This document shows, piece by piece, positions 5,572 through 5,759 of a DNA stretch of 5,759 bases (position 1 is the first letter of the stretch; the number at the start of each line of letters is the position of its first letter). Source of the DNA: Verrucomicrobiales bacterium. GTDB taxonomy: Bacteria; Verrucomicrobiota; Verrucomicrobiia; Verrucomicrobiales; Verrucomicrobiaceae. Under the pieces are notes generated by a model that was given only the letters and a program-made list of their open reading frames with translations, did not search any database and was not told the origin of the DNA. A program made the position numbers and the translations under genes. The stretch lies in contig DMMK01000305.1 of the NCBI GenBank assembly GCA_003453085.1, positions 1 through 5,759 of the forward strand. The letters are read 5' to 3'.

Positions 5572-5759
5572 ATGCTCGACTTTGCCAGCATCCTCACCGT
5601 CGTCCTGCCCGTGTACCTCACGATGGCCACGGGCGCGGCGGCGAGAAAGCTGCGCATCCTGCCTCAGGAGGCGGATGCCGGGCTGATGCGACTGGCCATC
5701 ACCATCCTCACGCCCTGCCTGATTTTGGAAAGGGTGGGGGGGAGTGAGGCGGGGGTGGG
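5572..5759 (+). CDS. N-terminus of an AEC (auxin efflux carrier) family transporter, truncated by the window edge
   Basis: An ATG at 5572 opens a frame that continues to the right edge without a stop (62 codons). The visible protein begins MLDFASILTVVLPVYLTMAT, then GAAARKLRILPQEADAGLMRLAITILTPCLIL. This matches the start of AEC family permeases: a first membrane helix with VLPVxL, a short basic loop, then (E)ADxGLxRLxxxxLxPCLIL leading into the second helix, which contains the family's conserved proline. AEC proteins are inner-membrane carriers of about 300 residues with some ten helices, exporting organic acids or other small anions in bacteria; the substrate cannot be inferred here. The start has no Shine-Dalgarno; a ten-base pyrimidine run (5562-5571) abuts the ATG. 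It lies 36 bp downstream of metG on the same strand, so co-transcription is possible, though the two have no obvious functional link. The last 28 bases are extremely G-rich, encoding RVGGSEAGVG, and may be less reliable. Confidence 0.8.
   Translation, partial: MLDFASILTVVLPVYLTMATGAAARKLRILPQEADAGLMRLAITILTPCLILERVGGSEAGV

Noticed and set aside
1..5759. tRNA or rRNA genes, CRISPR arrays, transposase genes, riboswitches
   Set aside because: None is visible: there is no cloverleaf-like segment, no regularly spaced direct repeats and no transposase motif. The metG leader also has no recognisable T-box (no conserved antiterminator bulge or terminator).

Overview
The window is bacterial, GC-rich (roughly 55-60% in the large genes) and densely coding. 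It most likely comes from a Verrucomicrobiota-type genome. That placement is an inference. It rests on the C-terminal signature of the leftmost protein, which resembles conserved hypothetical proteins of Planctomycetes and Verrucomicrobia, and on the short, zinc-less form of methionyl-tRNA synthetase. Three of the four visible translation starts have a pyrimidine tract in place of a Shine-Dalgarno sequence, which is compatible with such a lineage. No marker gene proves it.

Layout from left to right. (1) Bases 3-395 hold the C-terminal 130 residues of a plus-strand protein that begins outside the window. (2) Bases 396-616 are intergenic and contain a 108-bp, almost perfect inverted repeat (416-523). 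Each 29-nt arm carries its own small palindrome, which is the architecture of a REPIN (paired REP elements) or a very small MITE. (3) A minus-strand gene at 617-997 encodes a 126-residue protein with four predicted membrane segments and no recognised function. (4) A minus-strand gene at 1066-3795 encodes a complete 909-residue RapA-type SNF2 ATPase, the RNA polymerase recycling factor. (5) A 168-bp divergent spacer (3796-3963) has a plausible promoter for rapA. (6) A plus-strand gene at 3964-5535 encodes methionyl-tRNA synthetase (metG). (7) After a 36-bp gap, the N-terminus of an AEC (auxin efflux carrier) family transporter begins at 5572 and runs off the right edge.

Functionally the window joins two information-processing genes transcribed away from each other, rapA (transcription) and metG (translation), flanked by accessory material. 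The membrane protein lies 68 bp downstream of rapA on the same strand and could be co-transcribed with it. The AEC gene could likewise follow metG in one transcript. The 396-1065 stretch looks lower in GC than its neighbours and includes the repeat element, so it is the most accessory-looking part.

I found no convincing new multi-gene system. The most notable items are the REPIN-like element, the pyrimidine-rich leaders shared by rapA, metG and the AEC gene, the shortened RapA core, and the loss of the zinc-binding cysteines in MetRS.
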